DNA of 64,000 nt from Paenibacillus sp. MMS18-CY102 (GCF_009789195.1 NZ_WSTC01000016.1:62001-126000), one strand, 5' to 3'. Shown: positions 17,601-25,450, numbered from the stretch's first letter. The notes: generated by a model from the letters alone, not told the origin. Translations and numbers: made by a program.

Positions 17601-18040
17601 AGGCATGGGGCGGATTCCCGATTGATCCATACTCGCACACCTCTTATAGCGGGATTGCACAGCAGCCTGGCATGACAGGGCAGGTAAAAGAGGATATTTT
17701 AGCGCGTCGGGGCGAGCTTGGCTTATCCGTGCACAATGGTGAGCTGACATTTGATTCGGAGTTTATTTTGCCGAATGAAATTTTGGAAAACGAAGGGAAA
17801 TTTGATTACATTGATGTGTCTGGCGCTCAGAAGCAAATTGCTCTGCCAAGCCGTTCATTAGCATTTACATTATGCCAAATACCGGTTACCTATATTTTCG
17901 GAAGCGATACAAAAATCGAAATCGAATATAGCAACGGCAATACGAGAACGATTGGCGGCACCGTAATTGATGCAGAAACAAGCAACGGGATTTTTGACCG
18001 TTCGGGAGCAATCAATGCGGTTAAAGTGTTTATGGCGTAA
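14672..18040 (+). CDS. GH94-clan beta-glucan phosphorylase-like enzyme (probably GH161/GH149, beta-1,3-oligoglucan)
   Basis: The protein has 1122 residues, cytosolic, with no signal peptide. An N-terminal beta-sandwich (about 1-300) precedes an (alpha/alpha)6 barrel. The catalytic segment YYEGNWRDIFQNWEA places the general acid candidate at D448, and HGDPSRPWNRF just before it is a signature I associate with the long beta-1,3-glucan phosphorylases (GH149 and GH161, about 1100 residues) rather than the shorter GH94 cellobiose phosphorylases. Phosphate-site-like elements follow (YKYEGVGCIYWHQNSKF). Such enzymes split beta-1,3-gluco-oligosaccharides with phosphate to glucose-1-phosphate. GH161 was founded on a Paenibacillus enzyme, which fits the host. 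It is regulated by the upstream LacI protein. No sugar transporter or glucosidase is adjacent, so oligosaccharide import must be encoded elsewhere. Confidence 0.8.
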   Translation: MGTTNGFVNISGKEYYKIGKYNEMQPFFITLPSNSDVWMFLSSNGGLCAGRRNSEYSLFPYETEDKIHDKYQSGPKTLIRITAGEQSCLWEPFVLTYANKYDVTRNMYKSVLGNSLIFEEVNESLGLTFSYQWEMSERYGIVRTSTLKNDNDNCEVEILDGILNILPADVNPVLQENRSSLVDAYKSAETDDTTGITTFSLVSKINDTPDPQESLHANVAWFVSQHKPGVCLTARVFDEMCSGGVKSVDNVVRGQRCCFILHQKFALPSGESTQWRIVLDADLSQVQVDALAQEDRISLLNEDLVKSDTDLRNIVAIADGLQQTADKNKVVNHYNNVLFNNMRGGVFIDAYSFDFTDLISFVQNRNVAAYSLHKDFWAQFETDPSILSLKKAAQAYGNSDVLRLAYEYLPLSFSRRHGDPSRPWNRFNIEIKSEDGTPISYYEGNWRDIFQNWEAMCLSYPEYIDNMVVKFLNASTADGFNPYRISKNGIDWEKIEPEDPFSSLGYWGDHQIIYLTKLLEIVRDFSTSKLASLVNGEAFSYADLPYVIKPYADIVANSKDTIIFDHNKDVEKEKNAAAQGSDAKLLWQGDSVYAVSFAEKLLVPILAKLSNLVMHGGIWMNTQRPEWNDANNAIVGNGLSVVTVCHLRRHISLSIEILDNANSSSVPFSSEVLGWLLGVKDVFEKYTPANINAVERKGMLDELGAVYGEYRKALYENGLHKGDQVSYADLQSFLKLALSYVDATISSNKREDGLYNAYNLLALSDNKAEVKYLYPMLEGQTAILNSLMLSSNEVLELVSAMESSGLYSAQHRSFYLYPISHPKSFKEKNIISSDAAGKSQLIQKLLSDKNTDIVQTDSSGNIRFHGDFSSENDLLAALDRIEKQEAYTKLVQADRPYLREIYEQVFHHSQFTGRSGVMYKYEGVGCIYWHQNSKFILGVQESFYAAKKAGEDANVRGQLKQAYYQLRSGLGFNKTPEAWGGFPIDPYSHTSYSGIAQQPGMTGQVKEDILARRGELGLSVHNGELTFDSEFILPNEILENEGKFDYIDVSGAQKQIALPSRSLAFTLCQIPVTYIFGSDTKIEIEYSNGNTRTIGGTVIDAETSNGIFDRSGAINAVKVFMA

Positions 18041-18135
18041 AAGGGCAATGAAATAAAACGCTGTTTTACCGGCTGGCTTCGGTACATTACCGGGGTCAGC
18101 TTATTTTATTTTCTGCTTCGTCGTTCCTTCATAAC

Positions 18136-18169
18136 GAAAAAAGAGCCCCCACCGTTTACAGATAGGGGC
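18136..18169 (-). terminator. Terminator of the Ltp-repeat gene
   Basis: On the minus strand GCCCC (18169-18165) pairs with GGGGC (18149-18145) and is followed by TCTTTTTT. It lies 11 bp past the stop codon of the gene at 18181. Confidence 0.65.
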
Positions 18170-18180
18170 ATTTGTTCGTA

Positions 18181-18822
18181 TTATTTATCTAAATTTTTAA
18201 TAGCGTAGGCGGCTTCTTCCTTTGTAAATTTCTCACCGTATGAAGAAGTTAGTTGGTCTCTTATTGCTTCGGGTGACATGTTCATGGTTTCCTGATAGTT
18301 CTTTGCTTTTGCTAAGGCATTTTCATTAAAATCTGCTTTTAGATTGTCAATCGCATACTGTGCTTCATCTTTAGTGAATTTTTCACCATTTTCAGAAATA
18401 AGTTGATCGTAGATTGCTTGTTTAGACATGTTCATCGTTTTTGAATATGTTTCTGCCTTTTTCAAAGCATTTGCCTTCCAATCAAACTTAAGATTGTCCA
18501 TTGCATACTTGGCTGATTCTGCAGAGAACTTTTCACCGTATTCTGAAGTTAATTGCGCCAAGATGGCGTTTTTTGACATATTCATTGTTTCTGCATACGT
18601 TTCAGCTTTTTTCAAAGCAGACCTATATTCTTTAGGAACGTTATCCTCTGCCTTTGTTTCCTCTTTTGGCGTTTCCTTTATCGGTTCAGTAACAGCCAAA
18701 TCGGTACTCTTCTTGTCTGTGACCGTTTTGTTATCATCGTTGCCATTTACAGCAATTACAACAATTATAATTGCAATAGCCCAAACCCACCATTTTTTAT
18801 AGAACGGTTTTTTCTGTTTCAT
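18181..18822 (-). CDS. Membrane-anchored protein with three Ltp-type repeats (superinfection-exclusion-like family)
   Basis: The protein has 213 residues. It starts with a short basic tail and one hydrophobic helix (WWVWAIAIIIVVIAV), then a charged K/E/T linker and three tandem repeats of about 46 residues, each built on K-A-E-T-Y-x-x-T-M-N-M-S-x-x-A-I-x-x-Q-L and Y-G-E-K-F-x-x-x-x-A-x-Y-A-[IM]-x-N-L. The repeat is the Ltp/host cell surface-exposed lipoprotein domain (PF07553), known from the lipoprotein of Streptococcus thermophilus phage TP-J34, which blocks phage DNA injection. Here there is no lipobox cysteine; a transmembrane anchor replaces it. No phage genes surround it. A defence role is possible but unproven. 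Confidence 0.82.
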   Translation of the reverse strand: MKQKKPFYKKWWVWAIAIIIVVIAVNGNDDNKTVTDKKSTDLAVTEPIKETPKEETKAEDNVPKEYRSALKKAETYAETMNMSKNAILAQLTSEYGEKFSAESAKYAMDNLKFDWKANALKKAETYSKTMNMSKQAIYDQLISENGEKFTKDEAQYAIDNLKADFNENALAKAKNYQETMNMSPEAIRDQLTSSYGEKFTKEEAAYAIKNLDK

Positions 18823-18920
18823 TTCTTATATCCCCTTTTATAGTTTTGTAAAAATTATACCATATTTATCACCTTATTCCTGTAAATATTGTAAGGGGTG
18901 ATATCAACACTCCAATTAAA

Positions 18921-18952
18921 AAGAGCCTCCTTCATCAACGAAGGAGGCTCTT
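18921..18952 (-). terminator. Terminator of the TetR gene (12-bp perfect stem)
   Basis: AAGAGCCTCCTT (18921-18932) pairs perfectly with AAGGAGGCTCTT (18941-18952) around an 8-nt loop. On the minus strand it starts 1 nt past the TetR stop codon and is followed by a T-rich stretch. Confidence 0.85.
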
Positions 18953-18953
18953 C

Positions 18954-19658
18954 TTAATCAAACGCACGCATGCCCGCGATCAAAGTGTCAAAATACGCCT
19001 CGATCGCTGAATCATCGTCATCCATCCATTTCTCGTAGAACACCTGATGTTTGATGGACTTGTAGAAGTCGATCAACGCCTGCTTCATCGTTATGTTCTG
19101 CAGCATGAGCCACTTGGGATCCAATAGCTTGCGGAAGACGAGGTCCACTTGGGTCAAATAAATGCGCGCATTGATGGGATAGAATACGCCAATCGCGATG
19201 CCGCTGTCGAAGTACTCAGCAAGTTTGTTTTTGCATAGCTCTACGGCTTGGGCAAGCTTGGCGGACAAGTCGGGATAGGCGGCGTTTAGGTCTTGAAGCA
19301 GGACGTCGGTTAAGTAGAACGACAGCTTGATTGTAAGCTTAAACGCCCGGGCGAAGGACTCGTTGTAGAACTTCCGTTCTTCTGCGGACGGCTGTGAGAG
19401 CGGCTCGGGCGACATTGTCGGGGGAGCCTCTGCTAACATTTGATTGGACACGTATAAGACGAATTTATCGATGAGACATTCCGCGATCTCGGTTTTTGAG
19501 GCGAAATATTTGTACATCGTGGCTTTGCTAATATCCATATATTTGGCCGCGTCATCCATTTTTAACGAGCTGAAGCCGTTTTTGTTGACGTAGGGCATTA
19601 AGCGCATGACGAGCTTTTCCCGTTTCTCGAATAGCGGATCGCAATCGATTTCTGACAT
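18954..19658 (-). CDS. TetR/AcrR-family transcriptional regulator
   Basis: The start at 19658 follows GGAGGTGCTGCAAA; a longer frame upstream is not used. About 234 residues. The N-terminal HTH is KLVMRLMPYVNKNGFSSLKMDDAAKYMDISKATMYKYFASKTEIAECL. The remainder is an all-helical ligand/dimer domain with no recognised subfamily. It is divergent from the DHA2 efflux gene, the classical drug-responsive pair. The 160-bp gap holds the AACTAAA...TTTAGTT inverted repeat. Confidence 0.92.
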   Translation of the reverse strand: MSEIDCDPLFEKREKLVMRLMPYVNKNGFSSLKMDDAAKYMDISKATMYKYFASKTEIAECLIDKFVLYVSNQMLAEAPPTMSPEPLSQPSAEERKFYNESFARAFKLTIKLSFYLTDVLLQDLNAAYPDLSAKLAQAVELCKNKLAEYFDSGIAIGVFYPINARIYLTQVDLVFRKLLDPKWLMLQNITMKQALIDFYKSIKHQVFYEKWMDDDDSAIEAYFDTLIAGMRAFD

Positions 19659-19727
19659 TTTGCAGCACCTCCAGAGTAACCAACTTAAGTATAGATCATC
19701 TCGCCAGATTTTCATACGACATATACG

Positions 19728-19754
19728 AACTAAACTTTTTTTATATATTTAGTT
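19728..19754. promoter_or_regulatory. Candidate TetR operator in the divergent tetR-efflux promoter
   Basis: AACTAAA (19728-19734) and TTTAGTT (19748-19754) are perfect 7-bp inverted arms separated by 13 AT-rich bases, placed centrally between the two divergent genes. The position and symmetry fit a TetR dimer site. Confidence 0.5.
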
Positions 19755-19819
19755 TACTTTGTATACTCGCATGTGTTACTTTAATGGCAAGAAAATGATT
19801 ATGCTTGGAGGAGATTCAC

Positions 19820-21277
19820 ATGTCCGCAGAAGCCAACGCAAACGGGTCGCTGCCTGTCCGTTCGCTCCTTGGTCCGTTAATTGCAATTGTCGTCGGTTTG
19901 TTCATGGTCATATTGGATACGACGGCGGTTAATGTCGCAATACCGGTACTTGCAGATGATCTGCATAGCTCACTGAGCCTCATCCAATGGACGATTACCG
20001 GCTATTCGCTGGCTCAGGCCGTGGTCATTCCGATGGCGGGATGGTTCTCCGACCGCTTTGGGGCAAAGCAGACGTTCATCGTATCGATTATTTTATTTAC
20101 TATCGGTTCGATCCTTTGCGCCTTCGCGGGTACGGCAGAGCAGTTAATCGCGTTTCGTATCGTGCAAGGTTTAGGCGGCGGAATGGTTGTGCCGATCGCC
20201 TTCGCGATGACCTACCGGATTAGCCCGCCCGAATCAGTGGGCAAAATTATGGGCATGATGGGCGTACCTGTCCTGCTTGCCCCAGCGCTTGGTCCGGTCG
20301 TAGCGGGCTATTTGGTCGACTACGTCAATTGGCAATGGATTTTCCTCATCAACATTCCGGTTGGAATTGCCGGTGTGATTATGAGCATCCTGTTCTTGCC
20401 GAATCTTCCGAAAAAGGCGTCGGTATCCCTCGATTTCGCGGGTATTGCGCTTGCGCCATTTGCTTTTGGCGGATTGTCGTACGGGTTAAGTGAAGCGGGA
20501 GAGGGATGGACTTCTGCGAAGACGGTTACCGGCCTAGTCGTAGGCGTCGCCGCTATGGCGTTTTTCGTTATCGTCGAGCTTCGGCGGAAGCAGGAGCCTT
20601 TGTTGGAGCTGAGGGTATTCCGGTCGATGCAGTTTACTCGCGGGATTGTTGTGCAATGGGTGATGCAGTTTACGATGTTCGGGCTGATCTTTGCTATCCC
20701 CTATTTCATGCAGCGCCTGATGGGTATGAGTGCGTTTGAAGCAGGATTGTGGACACTGCCGCAGGCGCTAGCCTCCGCGACGATGATGCCGTTCAGTGGA
20801 AGATTATTCGATCGAATCGGCGCGCGCCCGTTGGTCATCGGCGGCTTAATTTTGCTTACGGTGGGCGCTTACTTATTCTCGCTCATCGATTCGAGCGATA
20901 GCCCGTGGCTGTTCCTAGTCCCTCGAGCGCTAATTGGGTTCGGAACGGGAATGTCGTTCATCGCTTTGAATACGCACTTAATCCAAACCGCTCCTAAGGA
21001 GTTGGTTGGCAAGGTGACCTCGTTGACGAGCGCTGCCCAGCAGGTCGTCGGATCGTTTGCTATAGCCGGATTGACGACGTTGCTCGTCAGCCGGACGAAT
21101 CATTATGTGAGCCAAGGCGAGGCGCCGATGCCGGACGCGATGGCGCATGCGTTTCACAACGCGTATGTACTAATCGCCATTGTTGCGGCTGTGGGATTGG
21201 TGCTGGCGTTCACGCTTAAGCGGCCGGCGAAGGAGCAATCCGCCCATCCGACTGTCGTCATGGACGCAGGCCATTGA
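19820..21277 (+). CDS. DHA2-family (EmrB/QacA) MFS drug efflux transporter
   Basis: The ATG at 19820 follows GGAGGAG. About 485 residues with roughly 14 hydrophobic segments, the DHA2 number. Family motifs: DTTAVNVAIPVLADDL in TM1 (motif D1), GWFSDRFGAKQTF (motif A), RIVQGLGGGMVVP (motif B) and GPVVAGYLVDYVNWQWIFLIN (motif C of antiporters). It exports drugs or toxic compounds by proton antiport. It is divergent from and presumably repressed by the TetR protein. A strong terminator ends the gene. Confidence 0.93.
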   Translation: MSAEANANGSLPVRSLLGPLIAIVVGLFMVILDTTAVNVAIPVLADDLHSSLSLIQWTITGYSLAQAVVIPMAGWFSDRFGAKQTFIVSIILFTIGSILCAFAGTAEQLIAFRIVQGLGGGMVVPIAFAMTYRISPPESVGKIMGMMGVPVLLAPALGPVVAGYLVDYVNWQWIFLINIPVGIAGVIMSILFLPNLPKKASVSLDFAGIALAPFAFGGLSYGLSEAGEGWTSAKTVTGLVVGVAAMAFFVIVELRRKQEPLLELRVFRSMQFTRGIVVQWVMQFTMFGLIFAIPYFMQRLMGMSAFEAGLWTLPQALASATMMPFSGRLFDRIGARPLVIGGLILLTVGAYLFSLIDSSDSPWLFLVPRALIGFGTGMSFIALNTHLIQTAPKELVGKVTSLTSAAQQVVGSFAIAGLTTLLVSRTNHYVSQGEAPMPDAMAHAFHNAYVLIAIVAAVGLVLAFTLKRPAKEQSAHPTVVMDAGH

Positions 21278-21286
21278 GGGGAACAA

Positions 21287-21340
21287 GCTGTCGATGCTTT
21301 CTCGACAGCCTCGTGCCGGACCGGCGATCGGTCCGGTTTT
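21287..21340 (+). terminator. Double hairpin terminating the efflux gene
   Basis: Two stems follow the stop codon: GCTGTCGA (21287-21294) with TCGACAGC (21302-21309), and CCGGACCG (21316-21323) with CGGTCCGG (21329-21336). The second is followed by TTTT and is the actual intrinsic terminator. Confidence 0.75.
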
Positions 21341-21341
21341 A

Positions 21342-21410
21342 GGACAGATTTTCCTACCCTATTCGGGCAAAGGAGAGCAAGCCAGCCGATTAGGGCAAAT
21401 CCTTCTGATG
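21342..21410. repeat. Intergenic dispersed repeat with CTACCCTATTCGG / CCGATTAGGG units
   Basis: AGATTTTCCTACCCTATTCG (from 21345) is nearly identical to AGATTTTTCTACCCTAATCG near 31468. An inverted CCGATTAGGGCAAAT follows about 30 bp later. The units carry no coding signal. The remaining sequence up to 21522 shows only the promoter area of the MerR gene. Confidence 0.6.
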
Positions 21411-21522
21411 TGGCCAGTTATTTTGACAGTGGGGACGTTTCTGGTTTTCATGTTGGCAGTATGAACTATGAACCTTTGTTCATAGCAAATACAATTTCAT
21501 GTAGGCCAGAAGGGAATGGGTT

Positions 21523-21891
21523 ATGAAAGCGAATGAGGTTTCTAAGCTGACTGAGCGGCCGATATCGACCTTGCGATTTTATGAGCGCAAACAATTGATC
21601 CCCGAGCAGTTTATAACTAGGGATGACAATAACTATCGCGTATATAAGGCAGGCGTGGTCGAATACTTGCAGGATGTGAGAATGCTGCTCACGTTAGGTT
21701 TTACGGTTCAGGAATTAACGGTACTTATAAGTGAGAGCTCTGCAACAGAGAAGAAAGCATTGGTGACGGGGAAAATTAAATATATTGAAGAGCTGGAGGC
21801 AAAGTTGGAGGCGTCCAAAGCATTTTTGAAAGATGTGATGGAGGGCAAGGCGAAGTTTCAGGCCCAATGTAAATCTAATTCGTCATTCTAA
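21523..21891 (+). CDS. MerR-family transcriptional regulator
   Basis: The protein has 122 residues. The N-terminal MerR HTH reads MKANEVSKLTERPISTLRFYERKQLIP, with the arginine-phenylalanine-tyrosine-glutamate wing start. After it comes N-Y-R-V-Y and VEYLQDVRMLLTLGFTVQEL, then a dimerisation coiled coil (KIKYIEELEAKLEASKAF). The C-terminus is short with a single cysteine (QCKSN), so it is not a metal-sensing type with the usual cysteine pair. It could control the efflux gene upstream or genes elsewhere; no operator is evident. Confidence 0.88.
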   Translation: MKANEVSKLTERPISTLRFYERKQLIPEQFITRDDNNYRVYKAGVVEYLQDVRMLLTLGFTVQELTVLISESSATEKKALVTGKIKYIEELEAKLEASKAFLKDVMEGKAKFQAQCKSNSSF

Positions 21892-21900
21892 CCAACAAAG

Positions 21901-21931
21901 AAGAGCCCTTTCAATAGTGAAATGGGCTCTT
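21901..21931. terminator. Bidirectional terminator between merR and the GGDEF gene
   Basis: AAGAGCCCTTTCA and TGAAATGGGCTCTT pair with one mismatch around a 4-nt loop. Both convergent genes end within 15 bp of it. Confidence 0.8.
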
Positions 21932-21944
21932 CAACGTATATATC

Positions 21945-23033
21945 CTATCCTATCAGCTCGCCATTAACCGCAATTCGATTGGCGCCATTGGCCTTGGCGA
22001 GGTACATCGCTTGGTCCGCTGCACGCATGAGCTCTAGCTCCGTTATGCCTGCTGTCCATAGCGTACAGCCGACGCTAGTGGCCATCGGAATTTGAAGCCC
22101 CTTAATTGGCATCGGGGATTCCATTTGCGCGATTAACTGCTGGGCAACATGTATCAAGCTATCGCGGCCGTTCGGTAGCCATGCCGCCACCACAAATTCA
22201 TCGCCGCCTACACGCGCGACCAGGCCGGATTCGTGCATCACTTTTTTGATGCGGTTCGCAAATTCGACGAGTACAAGATCGCCGGCCTCATGCCCATACG
22301 TATCGTTGCATTGCTTAAATTTATTCAAATCGAGGTAGAACACCCCGAATAGTTCTTCTTCTTGCCCAGCGCGCTTTACCCAGTCCTGGATGCGAGCGCT
22401 AAAGCCTCTACGATTCAGCAAGCCCGTCAAAATATCGCGTTCTGTCAATTGAATAAGCTCACGCTCTAGTTTTTCACGCCGTGCAATCTCTGCTCTTAAT
22501 TGAATTAATAATTGCTCGTAATCGTTCAAAATCCGGATTTTGTCGTCGTAGTTGATTTGTTTGCCCAGCTCTGAGCCAAGGGCGAGGGACAGCAGCTGCA
22601 GCGTCTCAATATCGCGGTTTGAGAAAGCATTCGGGCGTTTAGAGATGACTTTCAGCACGCCGACAGCATTGTTAGATTCAAACAAGGGAACACAAACCAT
22701 GCTTCGTGCGCCGACTTTCCTCGTCGCTTCCTTATTGACGCGATCGTCCTGCTGCGTATCCGGGGAATACAAAATCGTTTTCTCCATCACGCATAGCCCG
22801 GATAAACTGCCGTTCTTATTGAGCCGAATGCCAAGATGGGGCTGCAAAGTGCCGCTGACGGCGGCATATACCATTTCATCGCCCGCTAGCATCTCGATCG
22901 TAGAACCGTCGGCTTCGGTTAACAGGCACATCCGATCGCATATTGTATGCATAAACAGCTTTAGATCAAAGTTGGATAACAGCATCTGCTGCTGGACTTC
23001 CGTTATAATTTTCAGGCGACGGTTCTCTAGCAT
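21945..23033 (-). CDS. GAF-GGDEF diguanylate cyclase
   Basis: The start at 23033 (MLENRRLKII) follows GGAGGGAATAGGGACG; a start 18 nt further up would place that Shine-Dalgarno inside the gene. About 362 residues: GAF domain (about 15-165, with SMVCVPLFESNNAVGVLKV), a coiled coil (RAEIARREKLERELIQLTERD), then the GGDEF domain from DILTGLLNRRGF with the intact active-site motif RVGGDEF. It should make c-di-GMP from GTP in response to a GAF ligand. The usual inhibitory RxxD site five residues before GGDEF is replaced (HESG), so product inhibition is probably absent. No membrane segment is seen. Confidence 0.93.
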   Translation of the reverse strand: MLENRRLKIITEVQQQMLLSNFDLKLFMHTICDRMCLLTEADGSTIEMLAGDEMVYAAVSGTLQPHLGIRLNKNGSLSGLCVMEKTILYSPDTQQDDRVNKEATRKVGARSMVCVPLFESNNAVGVLKVISKRPNAFSNRDIETLQLLSLALGSELGKQINYDDKIRILNDYEQLLIQLRAEIARREKLERELIQLTERDILTGLLNRRGFSARIQDWVKRAGQEEELFGVFYLDLNKFKQCNDTYGHEAGDLVLVEFANRIKKVMHESGLVARVGGDEFVVAAWLPNGRDSLIHVAQQLIAQMESPMPIKGLQIPMATSVGCTLWTAGITELELMRAADQAMYLAKANGANRIAVNGELIG

Positions 23034-23134
23034 CGTCCCTATTCCCTCCATGCTCGCATCGTAATCGGTCGGATATTATTACATTACATGCTAGCATTTT
23101 TAGATAGGTTTGTCAGCCGAGCTCCGGGCTTAGG

Positions 23135-23968
23135 TCACTCATGCGAATTCTGCAAAAACCCTAACACAGCGTTAAGGAATTCGTGCTCATATTCGATGTT
23201 CGGCAGGTGAACGGACGGTAACAGGACCAGTGTTGCGCTGGGCACTGTGTCCGCGATTAATTCGCTGTGGCTAGGAAGCGTCACGGTATCATATTGGCCG
23301 CCAATGACTAATGTCGGGCTAGAGATGAGGGAAACTGTCCGGCGCATATCCATGTCACGGATTGCCGCCCAGCTTCCGGCAATTCCTTCTGGGCGAGTCG
23401 TAAGCACCATCTCCCGAAAAGAGCGGACGATTGCAGCCACTGGTTCCAACATATGTGGAGGAAACCAGTTTTTTAAGAAGGTGTCGGCGATTTCGGGTAG
23501 ATTCTCGGGCTGCAGCACAGCTTGGATTAGCCCTTGCCATTGTTCGGGCGGTCCCAGATAGGAGGAAGTATTGCTTAAGACCAGCCGGTCGATCCGCTCA
23601 GGAGCGTAGATGCCGAGCCATTGGCCGATCACGCCACCTAGTGAAAGCCCGAGAAAATGCACCTTTTCGATATGAAGGGTATCCAGCAGTTCGATGGCAT
23701 CGCGCCCCAGCCTGTCGAACGAGTACGGGCCAGCAGGCGTATCTGAACTGCCATGTCCCCGATAGTCATAACGCAGCACTTGATAATGCTTGGCTAATTC
23801 TGCGATTTGGCCATCCCACATATTCATCGTAGTGGCGATGGAGTTGGCAAGCATCAAGACTGGATTGCTGGCTGATCCGTCGATCCGATAAGCGATTCGA
23901 ACGTTATCATCGGCCGTGAAGTAGTGCAGCCTATTGCTAGCGGCAGTTTCATTTGGCTTCGTCGTCAT
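23135..23968 (-). CDS. Alpha/beta hydrolase, 3-oxoadipate enol-lactonase-like
   Basis: The protein has 277 residues. The oxyanion region is PVLMLANSIATTMNMWDGQ, the nucleophile elbow GLSLGG, the acid is in GGQYDTVT, and the histidine in SVHLPNIE. The LANSIGT-like strand and the N-W-F-P-P-H cap segment are typical of PcaD-type 3-oxoadipate enol-lactonases. No other protocatechuate pathway genes are nearby, so the real substrate may be another lactone or ester. It stands alone between convergent and divergent regulators. Confidence 0.82.
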   Translation of the reverse strand: MTTKPNETAASNRLHYFTADDNVRIAYRIDGSASNPVLMLANSIATTMNMWDGQIAELAKHYQVLRYDYRGHGSSDTPAGPYSFDRLGRDAIELLDTLHIEKVHFLGLSLGGVIGQWLGIYAPERIDRLVLSNTSSYLGPPEQWQGLIQAVLQPENLPEIADTFLKNWFPPHMLEPVAAIVRSFREMVLTTRPEGIAGSWAAIRDMDMRRTVSLISSPTLVIGGQYDTVTLPSHSELIADTVPSATLVLLPSVHLPNIEYEHEFLNAVLGFLQNSHE

Positions 23969-24113
23969 TTTATCCGCCCCCTTACTGGTTATAGTGGAAT
24001 TTTACTGAAATTGGTTTACAATCTAAATGGGATTATGAAGGAAGATGGAGGCTGAAACCTTTATTTTATCGTTGTTTTATAAACCTACCTTTAAAAAATG
24101 AGGTGCACGGATT

Positions 24114-24551
24114 ATGGACCAAATAGATAATCAGATCTTGTCGATCATTCATGAGAATGCCCGCATAACGGTTTCTGAAATGAGCCGTAAAATTACGATG
24201 TCACAGCCAGCAGTCACGGAGCGGCTTCGGAGGCTGGAGGAACAGGGAGTCATCACAGGCTATAGGGCGGTGCTATCGCCGTCTAAGCTTGGCAAGCATA
24301 CAACGGCGTTTGTTCTGTTCAAATCGAATAACTGCAAGGAATTCGAAGAATTCGGGGAGGTGGCGCCTGAGATTGTCGATCTATACCGCACAAGCGGGGA
24401 GTACAACTATTTATTAAAGGTCGTAACCGCAACAAGCGAAACCTTGGAAGCCTTCCTTGAGCGCTGCCATGCATTCGGCTTCTCCTCGACGCTTGTAGTT
24501 CTGTCCACGCGATTCGAGGATAAGAGCCTCGTCGAAAGCCTACTGGGCTAA
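24114..24551 (+). CDS. Lrp/AsnC-family transcriptional regulator
   Basis: The protein has 145 residues. The HTH is MDQIDNQILSIIHENARITVSEMSRKITMSQPAVTERLRRLEEQGVI. The C-terminal RAM (AsnC) domain contains the ligand loop region YRTSGEYNYLLKVV. The family forms octamers and senses amino acids. It is divergent from the hydrolase by 145 bp. A GAGGTG site precedes the ATG. Confidence 0.93.
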   Translation: MDQIDNQILSIIHENARITVSEMSRKITMSQPAVTERLRRLEEQGVITGYRAVLSPSKLGKHTTAFVLFKSNNCKEFEEFGEVAPEIVDLYRTSGEYNYLLKVVTATSETLEAFLERCHAFGFSSTLVVLSTRFEDKSLVESLLG

Positions 24552-24607
24552 CTATGCTCTTATAACATCAAGTCATTTTCTGAATCTCTTGCGCAAGGTG
24601 TGGTTAA

Positions 24608-25450
24608 ATGGCGATAGAAAACGCAAAGTTTAAAATACTCGGAGACTTTCTGAAGTCCCGCCGGGAACGGATAAAGCCGGAGGGCGTCGCGATTGCTAGC
24701 CGTTACGGCAGAAGAAGAACGCCGGGCTTGCGGAGGGAAGAGGTTGCCCAGCTTGCGGGATTGAGCATCACTTGGTATACCTGGCTGGAGCAGGGCAGGG
24801 TTGCTTCCGTATCAAGGGAAGTCATTGAAAGTGTTGCTCGGGCCTTGCAATTGTCTTCGGATGAGCAGGCCCATTTGTTTCGATTGGCCGATTACGGAGG
24901 AGAGCGGAATGCCAGCCTAAACACCGGAGAACCATACCCCGAACTTCAGGCCATTATCGACCAAGTGAACTACCCCGCCATTATTGCGAATCATCGAACC
25001 GAGGTGCTGGCGTACAATCGGTTGGCAACCGAAATCATTACCGATTTCCATGCTATTCCCGCTGATGAACGCGTAATGACACGATTAATATTTACAGATC
25101 CCAACCTGCGTGAGCAGTTGGTGAACTGGCAAGAGTTTGCGGATTTTACGATTGGCGTATTCCGGACGTATTATGACCAAAATGCCAGCGATGCTTGGTT
25201 CGAGGCTTTCGTCCAGCAGATGTGCCTGGTATCCGAGGAGTTTCAAACGTTATGGCGATTGCATAATGTTCAGCAGAAGAAAGCAATGCACTACACGTTT
25301 GATCATTGTGCAGCCGGGCAATTATATTTCCAATTGAATACCTTTTCTAATATTAACGGTGATGACAACCTTCACTGCTGTATTTTTACTCCTATCGCAA
25401 ACACCGTTACAGAAGCGAAGTTAGCGGACTTACGGCAATCATCCTATTAG
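24608..25450 (+). CDS. XRE-family regulator with MmyB-like ligand-binding domain
   Basis: The protein has 280 residues. The N-terminal XRE helix-turn-helix (about 8-85) has the actinobacterial and Paenibacillus pattern RRTPGLRREEVAQLAGLSITWYTWLEQGR. The C-terminal MmyB-like PAS-fold domain (about 105-275) has PAIIANHRTEVLAYNRLA and F-R-TYYDQNASDAWFEAFVQQM. It binds an unknown, possibly fatty-acid-like, ligand. It is co-directional with the quinone reductase-like and SDR genes that follow, which are its likely targets. A similar gene is cut by the right edge of the window. Confidence 0.9.
   Translation: MAIENAKFKILGDFLKSRRERIKPEGVAIASRYGRRRTPGLRREEVAQLAGLSITWYTWLEQGRVASVSREVIESVARALQLSSDEQAHLFRLADYGGERNASLNTGEPYPELQAIIDQVNYPAIIANHRTEVLAYNRLATEIITDFHAIPADERVMTRLIFTDPNLREQLVNWQEFADFTIGVFRTYYDQNASDAWFEAFVQQMCLVSEEFQTLWRLHNVQQKKAMHYTFDHCAAGQLYFQLNTFSNINGDDNLHCCIFTPIANTVTEAKLADLRQSSY

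Noticed and set aside
21289-21464. Possible transporter fragment (GPAIGPVLG...WPVILTVGTFLVFMLAV) after the efflux gene
   Set aside because: The hydrophobic tail overlaps the terminator and the dispersed repeat, is in another frame and has no start. Similarity to MFS sequence is too short to support a remnant.
23247-23832. Plus-strand ORFs opposite the enol-lactonase-like hydrolase
   Set aside because: Shadow frames of a gene with complete catalytic triad and family motifs; no ribosome sites.
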